Source of the DNA: Bryobacter sp. CoA8 C33
Lineage (GTDB): Bacteria > Acidobacteriota > Terriglobia > Bryobacterales > Bryobacteraceae
NCBI GenBank assembly: GCA_019931185.1
Contig: JAINDK010000050.1
Location: 124,001 to 188,000 of the forward strand
DNA: 64,000 nucleotides
Direction: 5' to 3'
The notes under the pieces were generated by a model, which ran no database searches, was not told the DNA's origin, and worked only from the letters and a program-made list of their open reading frames with translations. Made by a program: the position numbers and the translations under genes. This document shows positions 57,547 to 64,000 of this stretch, piece by piece. The first letter of the stretch is position 1; each line of letters opens with the position of its first letter.

Positions 57547-59741
57547 GGGTAAAGCAGGAATTCCCTTCGCTTTTCGCGGAATTTTTCCAGAGTTTCGTAC
57601 CAAGACTGTTGAATTGTTCTCGCCGCCTCGCCTCGCTCGAGGCGGCGAATTGTTTCCAGGCTACCAATCAGCCGACGATTCACCATCAAGTCGATTTGTT
57701 TGGGGTACAGCTTGGCCAGAGTTTCGATCAGCGAAAGACCGAAGAGCGTGGAATCGAAGCGGTTGCGATCGGTCAGGGTGAGGCGGACACCGGAGCAAAG
57801 TTGCCCTTGGTGATTACTGGATGTGGGAGTAAAGGTTGCGGGCTCAGCTTGGATCCCCGGGAGAGCGAGTGCGTTGAGCGCCGCCGCAAGACGAGGACCA
57901 TCAATCCAGGGGGCACCAAGTAGTTCAAAGGGGGCGTCCGTGCCCCGCCCCACGGAATAGTTCTTCGAGTATTCAATCATGGCGATACCTGGGTAAAGGA
58001 TCGCGGCATTGAGGGTTCGCATGTTTGGGGAGGGATTGACCCAGGAAAGTCCCGTTTCATCGAACCATTGATCGCGACGCCAGTTGCGGAGCGGAATCAC
58101 GGTAAGCCGGGCGGGTTTGGAAAGCAGGGAGTTCGCATAGCGGGCGAGTTCTCCCAGTGTAAAGCCGTGTCGCAAGGGAATCGGCAGGCACCCGACGAAA
58201 CTCGTTTCGGCCGCTTCGAGGACGGGTCCCTCGATTCGCGTTCCCGTGATTGGGTTGGGCCGATCGAGCACGACAAATTCAAGGTCGAGTTTCGCCGCTA
58301 CCTCGAGGGCATTCTTCATCGTGCAGCCATAGGTGTAAAAGCGGGCGCCAATGTCTTGGATATCGAAGACGAGAGTGTCGATCCCTCTGAGAGTGTTGGC
58401 ATTGGGTTCGCGCCTCTCTCCCTGGTAAAGACTGTAAATGGGCAGTTTGGTGGCGGGGTCGCGCGAGTCTCCCACATTCTCGTGATCTTCCTTGCCGAGA
58501 AATCCATGCTCGGGGCTGAACAGCGCCTTGAGAGCGACACCGGAGGCCAGCATGGCATCGATATTGCGGCGTCCCCCGGAGGCGATACCGGTGTAGTTGG
58601 AGATGAGGCCAACCTGCTTCCCCCGAAGCGGGGCAAAATTCACCTCAATGAGCGTGTCGAGACCAGTAGCCACGCGCGACTGGCGGCTGAGAAAAGCGGC
58701 AGCCACGGAGGCGACACGTCCCCGAAGAGGAGTAATGGGAGGGCGGCCATTCGGGTGAATCGCGTTGGCGAGTAGAATCAGGTAACTGCGGCTGGCGGGA
58801 TCAATCCAAAGGCTGGTGCCAGTAAAGCCCGTATGGCCGAAGGAACCGGGAGGAAACAGGTCCCCGCGATTGCCCGCGAACGGGGAATCGATATCCCAGC
58901 CCAGGCCGCGCAGCGCGGTCTGGCCAGGGGGGGACTGAACGCGTGTGGCGGCGGCGATCGACAGAGGCGACAGGATCGGGGCGCCCTGGTTGAGAACCAT
59001 ACGGGCAAAGCGGGCGAGATCATCGGCGGTGGTGAATAGGCCTGCATGGCCAGCAACACCGCCCATCAAGCGCGTCGTCGGGTCATGAACGACGCCATGC
59101 AACTGCTGCGTGGGGGCAATCCGCGGCAGCAGCGCCGCGGGGGGCTGGAAGCCTGAATCGTTCATGCCGAGCGGCAGGAAAATGTGATCGCGAGAGAATT
59201 CGTCGAGCGGCTTCCCGGAGACGCGCCGCACGATCTCGCCGAGCAGAATGAAGTTGATATCGCTGTAAATGAAGCGGGCCCCGGGTTCAGCAACCGGCTT
59301 GTCCACCAGAGCGAGTTGAACTCCTTTTTCGTACCCGCTCCAGACGGGTTCGAGGTCGACATCGGGGCGGAGGCCGGAGTAATGGGTAAGCAGGTGACGG
59401 ACGGTAATTTCGCTCTTGCCGCCCTGGAACTCGGGTAAATGCGCGGTAACGCGGTCAGCCAGACGAATGCGCCCGTCTTCGATCAGCTTGAGGATGGAAC
59501 TGGTAGTGGCAACGACTTTGGTCAAGCTGGCGGCATCGAAAACAACGTCAACCGTCATGGGCTGGCGCGTGGGCTCAACGGAGCGCAGGCCGTAGGCCTT
59601 CTTGTGAAGAATGCGGTCCTCCTGGCCGAATAGGCAGACGGCGCCGGGGAGTTCGCCTTTCGCGATCGCGGCCTCGATGACGGCGTCGATTTGGGGAATG
59701 CTCTGGGCGGATACGGTTAGGGCAAGCAGTAGGGAAATCAT
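57543..59741 (-). CDS. Fusion of serine beta-lactamase-like domain and NamZ-type (DUF1343) muramidase
   Basis: A 732-residue exported protein with two enzyme domains. A signal peptide (MISLLLALTVSAQ) is followed by a class C beta-lactamase/penicillin-binding-protein domain (about 15-345) with the S-x-x-K motif at Ser72-Lys75 (SLTK), the Y-S-D motif (FIYSDINF) and a late HTGFTG motif. From about residue 350 a DUF1343 domain follows (VGLISNYTG, LFSPEHGFLG, DTLVFDIQDIGARFYTY, VLDRPNPITG); such domains include NamZ, which removes terminal N-acetylmuramic acid from peptidoglycan fragments. The combination suggests cell-wall fragment trimming. The start overlaps the pterin dehydratase stop by 4 bp. 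Confidence 0.92.
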   Translation of the reverse strand: MISLLLALTVSAQSIPQIDAVIEAAIAKGELPGAVCLFGQEDRILHKKAYGLRSVEPTRQPMTVDVVFDAASLTKVVATTSSILKLIEDGRIRLADRVTAHLPEFQGGKSEITVRHLLTHYSGLRPDVDLEPVWSGYEKGVQLALVDKPVAEPGARFIYSDINFILLGEIVRRVSGKPLDEFSRDHIFLPLGMNDSGFQPPAALLPRIAPTQQLHGVVHDPTTRLMGGVAGHAGLFTTADDLARFARMVLNQGAPILSPLSIAAATRVQSPPGQTALRGLGWDIDSPFAGNRGDLFPPGSFGHTGFTGTSLWIDPASRSYLILLANAIHPNGRPPITPLRGRVASVAAAFLSRQSRVATGLDTLIEVNFAPLRGKQVGLISNYTGIASGGRRNIDAMLASGVALKALFSPEHGFLGKEDHENVGDSRDPATKLPIYSLYQGERREPNANTLRGIDTLVFDIQDIGARFYTYGCTMKNALEVAAKLDLEFVVLDRPNPITGTRIEGPVLEAAETSFVGCLPIPLRHGFTLGELARYANSLLSKPARLTVIPLRNWRRDQWFDETGLSWVNPSPNMRTLNAAILYPGIAMIEYSKNYSVGRGTDAPFELLGAPWIDGPRLAAALNALALPGIQAEPATFTPTSSNHQGQLCSGVRLTLTDRNRFDSTLFGLSLIETLAKLYPKQIDLMVNRRLIGSLETIRRLERGEAARTIQQSWYETLEKFREKRREFLLYP

Positions 59742-60028
59742 GCGAAACGGGCCTCGATTCGGGCGGCGAGAGTGAAGTCAAGAGCAGTCAGTCCACCGGC
59801 GTCGTGAGTCGTGAGTTCGAGGGAGACGCGGTTGTAGACATTCCGGATCTCCGGGTGATGATTGAGTTTTTCGGCTTCGATCGCAACAGCAGTGAGAAAA
59901 GCGAAAGCAGCGGTGAAATCAAGGAAGCGAAACTCACGGCTCAGCTTCCCTTCGGGACTGAGCGACCAAAGGGGAAAGCAGGCCATTTCGGCCGCAAGTT
60001 GGGAAGCATTCAACATTTTAAGTGCCAT
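59738..60028 (-). CDS. phhB: Pterin-4a-carbinolamine dehydratase
   Basis: Dehydrates 4a-hydroxytetrahydrobiopterin. The 96-residue protein has the family's active-site residues: LNHHPEIRNVYNRVSLELTTHDAGGLTALD in outline, with His57-His58-Pro59, His75 and Asp84. An aromatic amino acid hydroxylase, the usual partner, is absent from the window. Its stop overlaps the start of the beta-lactamase/NamZ gene (ATGA), and it is divergent from the MEMO gene with 20 bp between the start codons. Confidence 0.9.
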   Translation of the reverse strand: MALKMLNASQLAAEMACFPLWSLSPEGKLSREFRFLDFTAAFAFLTAVAIEAEKLNHHPEIRNVYNRVSLELTTHDAGGLTALDFTLAARIEARFA

Positions 60029-60048
60029 CGTTGCTTATCATAAACGCT

Positions 60049-61230
60049 ATGTCTGTTGTTCTTTCGCGTCTGCGGCACAATCTGGATGCCATGCCTTCCC
60101 CGGACCCGGAGCAACCGGGATTAGTTTTGCGCGACACCTTCGGCTACTCACATCAGGTGCTGCTAATTCCGCCGCATTTAGTGCGGGCGCTGCAGTTCTT
60201 CAACGGCTATGCCACCGATAGCGAGCTGCGCGAGTGGATGGTGCGGGTGATGAACCGCTTCGATGTGGGTGAGGAGATGGAACAACTGCTTCGGGTGTTG
60301 AGCGAGAGCGGATTTCTCGAGGATGAAAACTACGAGCGAATGCGCGAGCAGGCATATTCGGAATTCGCCAGCTTGCCGTCCAGGCCGGCGGCGTTTGCCG
60401 GCGGCGCCTATCCCGAGTGTCCCGAGGATTGCCGGCGTTTTCTGGACCAGTTCCTCGAAGAGGCGGAAGAATTACCCGAAGCCGAGGGAACAATGATGGG
60501 CATAGCTGCGCCCCATGTGAGCTATGAGGGAGGCTGGGAGTGCTACCGGGATGCATTTCTGGCGCTGAGGCGCATGGGGCCTGATCGGACTTACGTGATT
60601 CTGGCGACAAGTCACTACGGGCCGCCCGATAAGTTTGGCGTAACGCGAAAGGCCTACCAAACACCTCTCGGGGAAACAACACCGGCTAATGAATTGCTGG
60701 ATGAGATACGCGCGATTGCCAGCGATTCCCTGATTGAGGAAGACTATTGTCATTCGATGGAACACTCGGCGGAATTCCACGTCCTGTGGCTGCAGCACTT
60801 ATTCGGAGCGAATGTGAAGGTCTTACCCATACTGGTGGGGCCATCGATGGCGGACGAGCCAGTCAATGCGATGCACGATGCGCTGCGCGAGATCGCGGCG
60901 CGGCATGGGGACAAATTAGCCTGGGTGTTGTCAATCGATATGGCGCACATGGGGCCACGCTATGGAGACGAGCGGGAATTTCGTGAGGGGGATGCCTCCA
61001 TTGCCGGCCACGACGAGGAGCGCGTGGCGATGCTGCAAGCGGGCGATATTAAAGGATTTTGGCGGGAAGTGCGTAAGAACGACGACCCCTGGAAGTGGTG
61101 TGGCAGCGCCCCACTCTATGCGCTGTATCAGGCACTGCCGGGAGTGAAAGCAGAGCCGTTACGCTATGGGCACTGGAATATCGATGATTCAAGCGTGGTT
61201 TCTTTCGCGGCAATGAGGTTCGTGCGGTGA
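60049..61230 (+). CDS. MEMO-family protein with N-terminal winged-helix-like domain
   Basis: A 393-residue cytoplasmic protein. Residues 1-100 look like a PqqD-like winged helix (LVLRDTFGYSHQVLLIP, ALQFFNGYATDSELREWM, LLRVLSESGFLED). The MEMO domain follows with MGIAAPHVSYEGGW, YVILATSHYGP, DYCHSMEHSAEFHVLWLQHLFG and WVLSIDMAHMGPRYGD; the histidines in these pieces form the metal site of this dioxygenase-like fold. ATG 60049 is used; TTG/ATG options upstream (60022) overlap the divergent gene. The stop overlaps the S9 peptidase GTG by 4 bp. Its biochemical role is not established. Confidence 0.85.
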   Translation: MSVVLSRLRHNLDAMPSPDPEQPGLVLRDTFGYSHQVLLIPPHLVRALQFFNGYATDSELREWMVRVMNRFDVGEEMEQLLRVLSESGFLEDENYERMREQAYSEFASLPSRPAAFAGGAYPECPEDCRRFLDQFLEEAEELPEAEGTMMGIAAPHVSYEGGWECYRDAFLALRRMGPDRTYVILATSHYGPPDKFGVTRKAYQTPLGETTPANELLDEIRAIASDSLIEEDYCHSMEHSAEFHVLWLQHLFGANVKVLPILVGPSMADEPVNAMHDALREIAARHGDKLAWVLSIDMAHMGPRYGDEREFREGDASIAGHDEERVAMLQAGDIKGFWREVRKNDDPWKWCGSAPLYALYQALPGVKAEPLRYGHWNIDDSSVVSFAAMRFVR

Positions 61231-63212
61231 GATTGTTATCAGCATTATTCAGCGTCGCGTTGGGATGGGGCGGCTTTTGGGATGATGCCAGTTTCTTCCA
61301 GATGGAGGCGGTGGCGAATCCAGCCATTTCACCCGACGGGAAATTGATCGTGTTTTCGCGCGCCCATGCCGGCATGATGAAGGATCGGAACCGGGCAAAT
61401 CTTTGGCTGGTGGATGCCGCGGAAGGAAGACTGCGGGAGTTGACCAATGGAACTTGGCGGGATTCCGTGCCGGTCTGGAGCCCGGACGGAAACAGAATCG
61501 CATTCCTGAGCGACCGGGATGGCACGACGCAGTTGCATGTGATGTGGGTGGAGACGCGGGAGGTAGCGCAGTTGACGCGACTCGAGAAGGCGCCGGCATC
61601 GATCACTTGGTCGCCTGATGGCTCGCGAATTGCTTTCACACAGCGCGTGCCCGATGAGGAGCCGATCCTGCCGATCCAATTGCCCAAGAAGCCGGAAGGA
61701 GCGCAATGGGCCAAGGGCGCGACCGTGATTGACCGGCCAGCTTGGGCCAGCGACGGCGTGGGAGCAGTGCCCAAGGGCTACACGCACATCTTCGTGATCG
61801 ACGCCATGCAGGGAGGTACGCCAAGGCAATTGACAACGGGCAAATTCAATCACTCGAACCCGGATTGGAGCCCGAACGGGAGTCGAATCTTTTTTTCTGG
61901 GATTCGCAAGCCGGAAGCAGAGTATTTGCGGAACGACAGTGAAGTGTACTCGGTGGATCTGAAAAGCGGCGAGATGACGGTGCTGACGGATCGCAACGGG
62001 CCGGACCGGGAGCCGCAAGTATCGCCGGACGGCAAGTGGTTGGCCTATTTCGGATTCGATGACCGCCGTTACACGAGCCATCTGAGCAGCGTCTATCTCA
62101 TGGCGGCCGATGGAACGGGAAAGAGGATGTGGGCGGGAGGCTTGCCAAGCTCACCCGATACCATGGAGTGGGCGCCGGATTCGAGTGGCGTTTTTTTCAG
62201 TATGCGGGCTCAGGGCAAGGGCCAATTGTACTGGCTCGAGAGGAACGGGGGACCGAGGCAGTTGACCGAGGGCGTTCATGTGCTCTCGGGGATCAGCATT
62301 GCGCGCAATGGAATGGCCGCAGCCGTGCGGACGAGTTTTCACACTCCGCCAGAACTTGTTAGTTTCGACATCAAGCGGCCGGGTGCGGTGCGGACCCTGG
62401 TGGATCTGAATCAGGATGTGCTCGAGGGCAAGACCCTGGGCAAAGTACAAGAGATGTGGTTCAATTCGAGCGACGGATTGAAGATTCAGGGGTGGCTGAT
62501 TCAGCCGGCAAACTTCGTGCCAGGCAAAAAATATCCAATGGTCTTGTACATCCACGGTGGACCCTGGAGCGACTATACAGTGGCTTGGAATTGGGCGTGG
62601 CAACACTTCGCGGCTCACGATTACGCAGTGCTTTATATCAACCCCCGCGGATCGACAGGCTATGGCCAGGAATTCGTCAACGGCATCCAGAACTCTTATC
62701 CGGGCAAGGATTATGATGACCTGATGGCAGGCGTCGATGCGGCCTTGGCGCAGGGCTTTGTCGACAATGAGAATTTGTTTGTTTGCGGCGGTTCGGGCGG
62801 CGGCGTTCTGACTGCTTGGATTGTCGGGCACACCAACCGTTTTCGGGCGGCAGTGTCGATGCGGCCCGTAATTGATTGGTTCAGTTTTGTGGGCACAACG
62901 GATGGAATCTCCTGGTACGACCAATTTGAAAAGTTTCCGTGGGAGGATCCGAGCGACCACTTGAAGCGCAGCCCACTGATGTATGTGAAGCACGTAACGA
63001 CGCCGACCATGGTGATGGCCGGGGAGGCGGATCTGCGGACACCGATTTCACAGAGCGAAGAATTTCACCGGGCGCTCAAGGTATTGAAGAAAGAAACCCT
63101 TCTTGTGCGAATGCCCGATGAGTTTCACGGCTGGCAGCGGCCCACGCATCAATTGGCGCAGCAACTTTATCTGATAGCGTGGTTTGAGAAGTTTCGGAAG
63201 AAAGCAAACTAG
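61227..63212 (+). CDS. S9 family peptidase (acylaminoacyl/dipeptidyl peptidase type)
   Basis: A 661-residue exported serine peptidase. A short signal (RLLSALFSVALGWG) precedes a TolB/propeller domain with repeated blade signatures (AISPDGKLIVFSR, VWSPDGNRIAFLSDRDG, WSPDGSRIAFTQR, DWSPNGSRIFF). The catalytic domain has YIHGGPWSDYTVAW, the nucleophile in CGGSGGGVLTAW, the aspartate in GEADLRTPISQSEEF and the histidine in DEFHGWQRP. The start is GTG 61227, overlapping the MEMO stop (GTGA). It lies 5 bp before the next gene. Confidence 0.93.
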   Translation: MRLLSALFSVALGWGGFWDDASFFQMEAVANPAISPDGKLIVFSRAHAGMMKDRNRANLWLVDAAEGRLRELTNGTWRDSVPVWSPDGNRIAFLSDRDGTTQLHVMWVETREVAQLTRLEKAPASITWSPDGSRIAFTQRVPDEEPILPIQLPKKPEGAQWAKGATVIDRPAWASDGVGAVPKGYTHIFVIDAMQGGTPRQLTTGKFNHSNPDWSPNGSRIFFSGIRKPEAEYLRNDSEVYSVDLKSGEMTVLTDRNGPDREPQVSPDGKWLAYFGFDDRRYTSHLSSVYLMAADGTGKRMWAGGLPSSPDTMEWAPDSSGVFFSMRAQGKGQLYWLERNGGPRQLTEGVHVLSGISIARNGMAAAVRTSFHTPPELVSFDIKRPGAVRTLVDLNQDVLEGKTLGKVQEMWFNSSDGLKIQGWLIQPANFVPGKKYPMVLYIHGGPWSDYTVAWNWAWQHFAAHDYAVLYINPRGSTGYGQEFVNGIQNSYPGKDYDDLMAGVDAALAQGFVDNENLFVCGGSGGGVLTAWIVGHTNRFRAAVSMRPVIDWFSFVGTTDGISWYDQFEKFPWEDPSDHLKRSPLMYVKHVTTPTMVMAGEADLRTPISQSEEFHRALKVLKKETLLVRMPDEFHGWQRPTHQLAQQLYLIAWFEKFRKKAN

Positions 63213-63217
63213 AACGG

Positions 63218-63688
63218 ATGCAGACTCTCTCGCAGACGAAGCAGTGGGTTACATTACTGGTCCCGGCCACCATTGCCGAGGCGGAGCAGGCCATGACCGC
63301 CTTGCTAACCAGTGCGGTGATCAGGGAGACGGGGGTCCAGCCTGACGTCCGGGATAACTTTCTGTCCGCCGTGCGGGAGATGTTGTTAAACGCAATCGAG
63401 CATGGGGGGAATCTGGACCGGGCAAAACAAATCCGCGTGGATTTGTTGCTTTCCAAGCGGGCGCTCACTTGCTGGATCAAGGACCCCGGGCCGGGCTTTC
63501 GCTTGGCAAAACTGACTCATGCCGCTGTAAACAACCCTGAGGACGATGCGGTTCGGCATACGCTGGTGCGCGAGTCAGCCGGAATGCGGCCTGGGGGCTA
63601 CGGGATCCTGCTGGCGAAGAACTTCGCCGATGAATTGATCTACAACGAGCAGGGCAATGAAGTGGTGCTGGTGAAGTACCTGGACTAG
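63218..63688 (+). CDS. RsbW-like anti-sigma regulatory factor (GHKL ATPase/kinase)
   Basis: A 156-residue cytoplasmic protein of the small HATPase group, which bind sigma factors or anti-anti-sigma factors. The N-box is REMLLNAIEHGG, the G1 box DPGPGF and the G2 box GGYGILLAKNFADEL. The N-terminal half (TIAEAEQAMTALL) is typical of the RsbW/SpoIIAB type. No antagonist gene is next to it in the window. The stop shares a CTAG palindrome with the convergent sigma-54 activator gene. Confidence 0.88.
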   Translation: MQTLSQTKQWVTLLVPATIAEAEQAMTALLTSAVIRETGVQPDVRDNFLSAVREMLLNAIEHGGNLDRAKQIRVDLLLSKRALTCWIKDPGPGFRLAKLTHAAVNNPEDDAVRHTLVRESAGMRPGGYGILLAKNFADELIYNEQGNEVVLVKYLD

Positions 63689-64000
63689 CGCTTCTTGATA
63701 CTGATCGCCAGGCGCTTGATCTTCTGGTTGAGCGTGGACAGAGGAATGCGGAGAGCCTCGGCAGCCTCAGTCTGGCTCCAGTTCGTGCGCTCGAGATGGT
63801 CGAGAATCACGCGGCGTTCGAAGTCAGCCACAATTTCGTAAAGTGAGGCGTCCGCCGGCAGGGACTCGGAATCGTCCTTGCGGATCCGAACTCCCCCGGC
63901 TTGAAGCAGGTGTTCTGGCAGTAGCGCGGCGGTTACCTCCGCCTCGCTGGCGAGCACAATAGCTCGCTCAACAACGTTTTCCAATTCACGCACGTTGCCG
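63685..64000 (-). CDS. Sigma-54-dependent regulator, C-terminal part (cut by window edge)
   Basis: The last 104 or so residues of an NtrC-family activator. The visible part begins inside the end of the AAA+ domain (GNVRELENVVERAIVLA, the conserved W-P-G-N-V-R-E-L-E-N region). It goes through a variable linker and ends in a Fis-type helix-turn-helix (VILDHLERTNWSQTEAAEALRIPLSTLNQKIKRLAI). The receiver and most of the AAA+ domain lie beyond position 64000. It probably belongs to a two-component system; the partner is not visible. Confidence 0.88.
   Translation of the reverse strand, partial: GNVRELENVVERAIVLASEAEVTAALLPEHLLQAGGVRIRKDDSESLPADASLYEIVADFERRVILDHLERTNWSQTEAAEALRIPLSTLNQKIKRLAISIKKR

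Noticed and set aside
1-64000. tRNA, rRNA, CRISPR, insertion sequence, prophage, toxin-antitoxin or classical defence system
   Set aside because: No cloverleaf, regular spaced repeats, transposase, integrase or known defence protein was recognised; the lone HNH protein has no partner gene.

Overview
The window is GC-rich, gene-dense bacterial chromosome. It most likely comes from an acidobacterium of the Solibacter/Bryobacter lineage. The pointers are a secreted protein with the C-terminal domain first defined in Solibacter (11769-12521), an ECF sigma factor of the acidobacterial type beside a TPR serine/threonine kinase (5725-6297 and 3270-5692), a complete hopanoid operon, LPS transport and assembly genes (lptD, waaA, lpxK), and a carboxypeptidase-regulatory-domain TonB receptor. 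No tRNA, rRNA, CRISPR array, insertion sequence, integrase or phage gene was seen, and no stretch over about 300 bp lacks a gene. The content looks like core and lineage-specific chromosome rather than a mobile island.

Layout. 1-3164: start of trpD (cut by the left edge), then divergent sucC-sucD-ndk with a terminator. 3270-6785: a serine/threonine kinase gene broken by at least three lesions, divergent from an ECF sigma-tlpA pair. 6782-12521: a small HNH protein, then a three-gene outer-membrane unit (Solibacter-domain protein, TonB-dependent receptor, beta-helix-like surface protein). 12614-15114: DUF2203 protein and lipoprotein, divergent from a parvulin-type isomerase. 15129-18399: MocR/PdxR-like regulator-pdxS-pdxT-phosphatase, with a palindromic operator candidate shared with the divergent CocE-like hydrolase. 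18467-21107: hydrolase and polysaccharide deacetylase. 21143-25565: a minus-strand series with a MeaB/methylmalonyl-CoA epimerase fusion, MTA phosphorylase, a GT9-like protein with a polyacidic tail, cytochrome c and a ZIP-like transporter. 25620-28062: glcE-glcF without glcD. 28088-31651: PepSY-TM protein and lptD. 31740-34680: zinc-ribbon/RDD protein and a prolyl oligopeptidase.

34682-45640 is a tightly coupled hopanoid operon transcribed leftward: ispH, squalene-hopene cyclase, hpnH, hpnA, hpnG, two zinc alcohol dehydrogenases, hpnC, an unknown ORF, an AraC-MGMT protein, an unknown three-helix membrane protein and hpnD. It covers isoprenoid precursor supply, squalene synthesis, cyclisation and side-chain addition. 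The dehydrogenases and the small membrane protein are the most interesting unknowns. 45678-54215: a WaaA-LpxK fusion, a secreted unknown, a cyclophilin, 5'-nucleotidase plus uridine kinase, an SGNH hydrolase and a periplasmic repeat protein. 54373-57199: overlapping SSS and APC transporters. 57331-64000: a small basic protein, a beta-lactamase/NamZ fusion coupled to pterin dehydratase, a MEMO-family protein with a winged-helix-like N-terminus, an S9 peptidase, an RsbW-like ATPase and the end of a sigma-54 activator (cut by the right edge).

The strongest items for follow-up are the decayed kinase beside its intact sigma factor, the MeaB-epimerase and WaaA-LpxK fusions, the extra genes of the hopanoid operon, the PdxR-type operator, and the outer-membrane trio. 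All calls come from reading translations; no database search was possible.
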